A stretch of 64,000 bases of DNA from NCBI RefSeq assembly GCF_003363435.1, contig NZ_QRCT01000029.1:1-64000 (forward strand), in the 5' to 3' direction. Below, one piece after another: positions 63,188 through 64,000 of the stretch. Numbering within the stretch: the first letter of the stretch is position 1; the number at the start of each line of letters is the position of its first letter. The position numbers and the translations under genes are program-made. Under the pieces are notes generated by a model. It did no database searches. It saw only the letters and a program-made list of their open reading frames with translations, and was not told where the DNA came from. This DNA is from Anaerosacchariphilus polymeriproducens (GTDB lineage: Bacteria > Bacillota > Clostridia > Lachnospirales > Lachnospiraceae).

Positions 63188-64000
63188 CTATTCTGCTTTT
63201 AGTAATTCAACGACATGATCTAAATCCTCATATTTGTCTATATTATATACCTTTACATTTCGATTGATCTTGCGGAGGAATCCCGTTAAAGTTTTTCCCG
63301 GCCCTATTTCAATAAAGGTATCAATGCCTTCCTTAATCATTTTTTCTATGCTTTGCTGCCAACAAACTGATGAAGAAACCTGCTTTTTCAATAATTCTTT
63401 TACCTCTTCTTTTTGTGTAACATATTCTGCTGTTACATTAGATACATAAGGTGTTTTAAAATCTAATATATGAATATCTTTTAAAACTTCACCCAGCTGT
63501 TCTCCTGCTTCTTTTAACATTGCAGAATGAAATGGTCCGCTTACATTTAAAAGAATGGTCCTTTTCGCTCCGGCTTCTTTCAATTTATCATTGGCATCTT
63601 TTACTGCATTTTCTTCTCCGGTAATTACAATTTGACCGGGACAATTATAATTTGCAATGGATACAATTCCATTCACTTGCTTACAAATCTCTTCTATTTT
63701 TTCTGCTTCTAGACCTAAAACTGCAGACATGGCACCTCCAACAGGAACTGCTTCCTGCATAAAGATTCCTCTTTTTCTGACTACTCTAAATACATCTTCA
63801 TAGGAAAGCACTTGAGATGCTGCTAAGGCGGCGTATTCACCTAGACTTAATCCTGCATTTACATCTGAATGGATTCCTTTTGATTCTAGTGCTTTTAAAA
63901 TTGCAACTTCGGTTGTAAGCATTGCAATTTGCGTATATTCAGTAATATCTAAATGCTTATTTTCTTCAAAGCAAAGCTTTGCTATATCAATTCCTACTGT
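63188..64000 (-). CDS. fabD: malonyl-CoA:ACP transacylase (partial, N-terminus beyond window)
   Basis: The frame runs open to the right edge, so about 270 C-terminal residues are seen; the start lies outside. The nucleophile Ser is in VNAGLSLGEYAALAAS (GLSLG instead of the more usual GHSLG), and the catalytic His is in LLNVSGPFHSAMLKEAGEQL. GIVSIANYNCPGQIVITGEE and FIEIGPGKTLTGFLRKINR are standard. An internal ATG at 63922 is not the start, because conserved FabD sequence (TVGIDIAKLCFEENKHLDIT) continues upstream of it. It heads the visible part of the operon. Confidence 0.94.
   Translation of the reverse strand, partial: TVGIDIAKLCFEENKHLDITEYTQIAMLTTEVAILKALESKGIHSDVNAGLSLGEYAALAASQVLSYEDVFRVVRKRGIFMQEAVPVGGAMSAVLGLEAEKIEEICKQVNGIVSIANYNCPGQIVITGEENAVKDANDKLKEAGAKRTILLNVSGPFHSAMLKEAGEQLGEVLKDIHILDFKTPYVSNVTAEYVTQKEEVKELLKKQVSSSVCWQQSIEKMIKEGIDTFIEIGPGKTLTGFLRKINRNVKVYNIDKYEDLDHVVELLKAE

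Overview
The window is a low-GC, AT-rich chromosomal segment of a Gram-positive anaerobe in the Clostridia, most likely Lachnospirales (cluster XIVa-like). The evidence is gene content and order rather than any marker rRNA: a fused accD-accA gene inside a clostridial fatty-acid operon, a serC-serA-DUF1015 block, a GGGtGRT-protein/iron-sulfur-scaffold pair, strong AGGAGG ribosome binding sites, and almost no mobile DNA. Most genes lie on the minus strand. No rRNA, CRISPR array, prophage or toxin-antitoxin module was seen.

Layout, left to right. 1-1.75 kb: an IS110-family insertion sequence with a structured upstream region that may encode its guide (bridge) RNA, sitting beside leuC where leuD is usually found. 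1.8-5.8 kb: leuC, a divergent LysR regulator, then ilvN-ilvC. 5.9-10.1 kb: accessory genes (AraC regulator, short Na/Pi-cotransporter-like protein, repeat-rich lipoprotein, O-acetyltransferase, orphan secreted protein). 10.2-15.5 kb: a minus-strand block of ABC exporter, hypA, hypB, an IscU/NifU-like protein and a GGGtGRT protein; this is the best candidate for an undescribed system. 15.6-22 kb: a left-handed beta-helix nucleotidyltransferase-like protein, topoisomerase III, a DUF234-type ATPase and a chemoreceptor. 22-26.8 kb: asd, argH, queH, a Sfp-type phosphopantetheinyl transferase and tRNA-Thr(CGT). 26.8-33.2 kb: two surface acyl/acetyltransferases, mscS, and a GlgB-like protein whose active site is destroyed. 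32-40.2 kb: leuB-ilvD-ilvB-serC-serA-DUF1015. 40.5-45.1 kb: yajC-tgt, argS, and a DapF-like protein lacking both catalytic cysteines. 45.2-51.6 kb: mixed plus- and minus-strand single genes. 51.6-55.9 kb: trpS, DUF5662, TraX and a GlgX-like protein that has also lost its catalytic residues. 56-64 kb: the fatty-acid initiation/elongation operon fabD(partial)-fabG-fabF-accB-fabZ-accC-accDA plus a nitronate-monooxygenase-like flavoenzyme.

How the genes work together. The window supplies much of branched-chain amino acid synthesis (ilvB, ilvN, ilvC, ilvD, leuB, leuC), but split over distant loci, so the two acetolactate synthase subunits are about 30 kb apart. Serine synthesis, the aspartate-semialdehyde branch point, the last arginine step and malonyl-CoA/fatty-acid synthesis are also present. 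Two queuosine genes (tgt, queH) occur at separate places.

The most notable observations are: two GH13 family proteins (GlgB-like and GlgX-like) that have both lost catalytic residues; a DapF homologue with Ser at both catalytic Cys positions; HypA/HypB nickel chaperones with no hydrogenase or urease in view but directly upstream of the IscU-like/GGGtGRT pair; and a 24-nt inverted repeat bracketing the region upstream of the IS110 transposase. All functional statements rest on motif reading without database searches.
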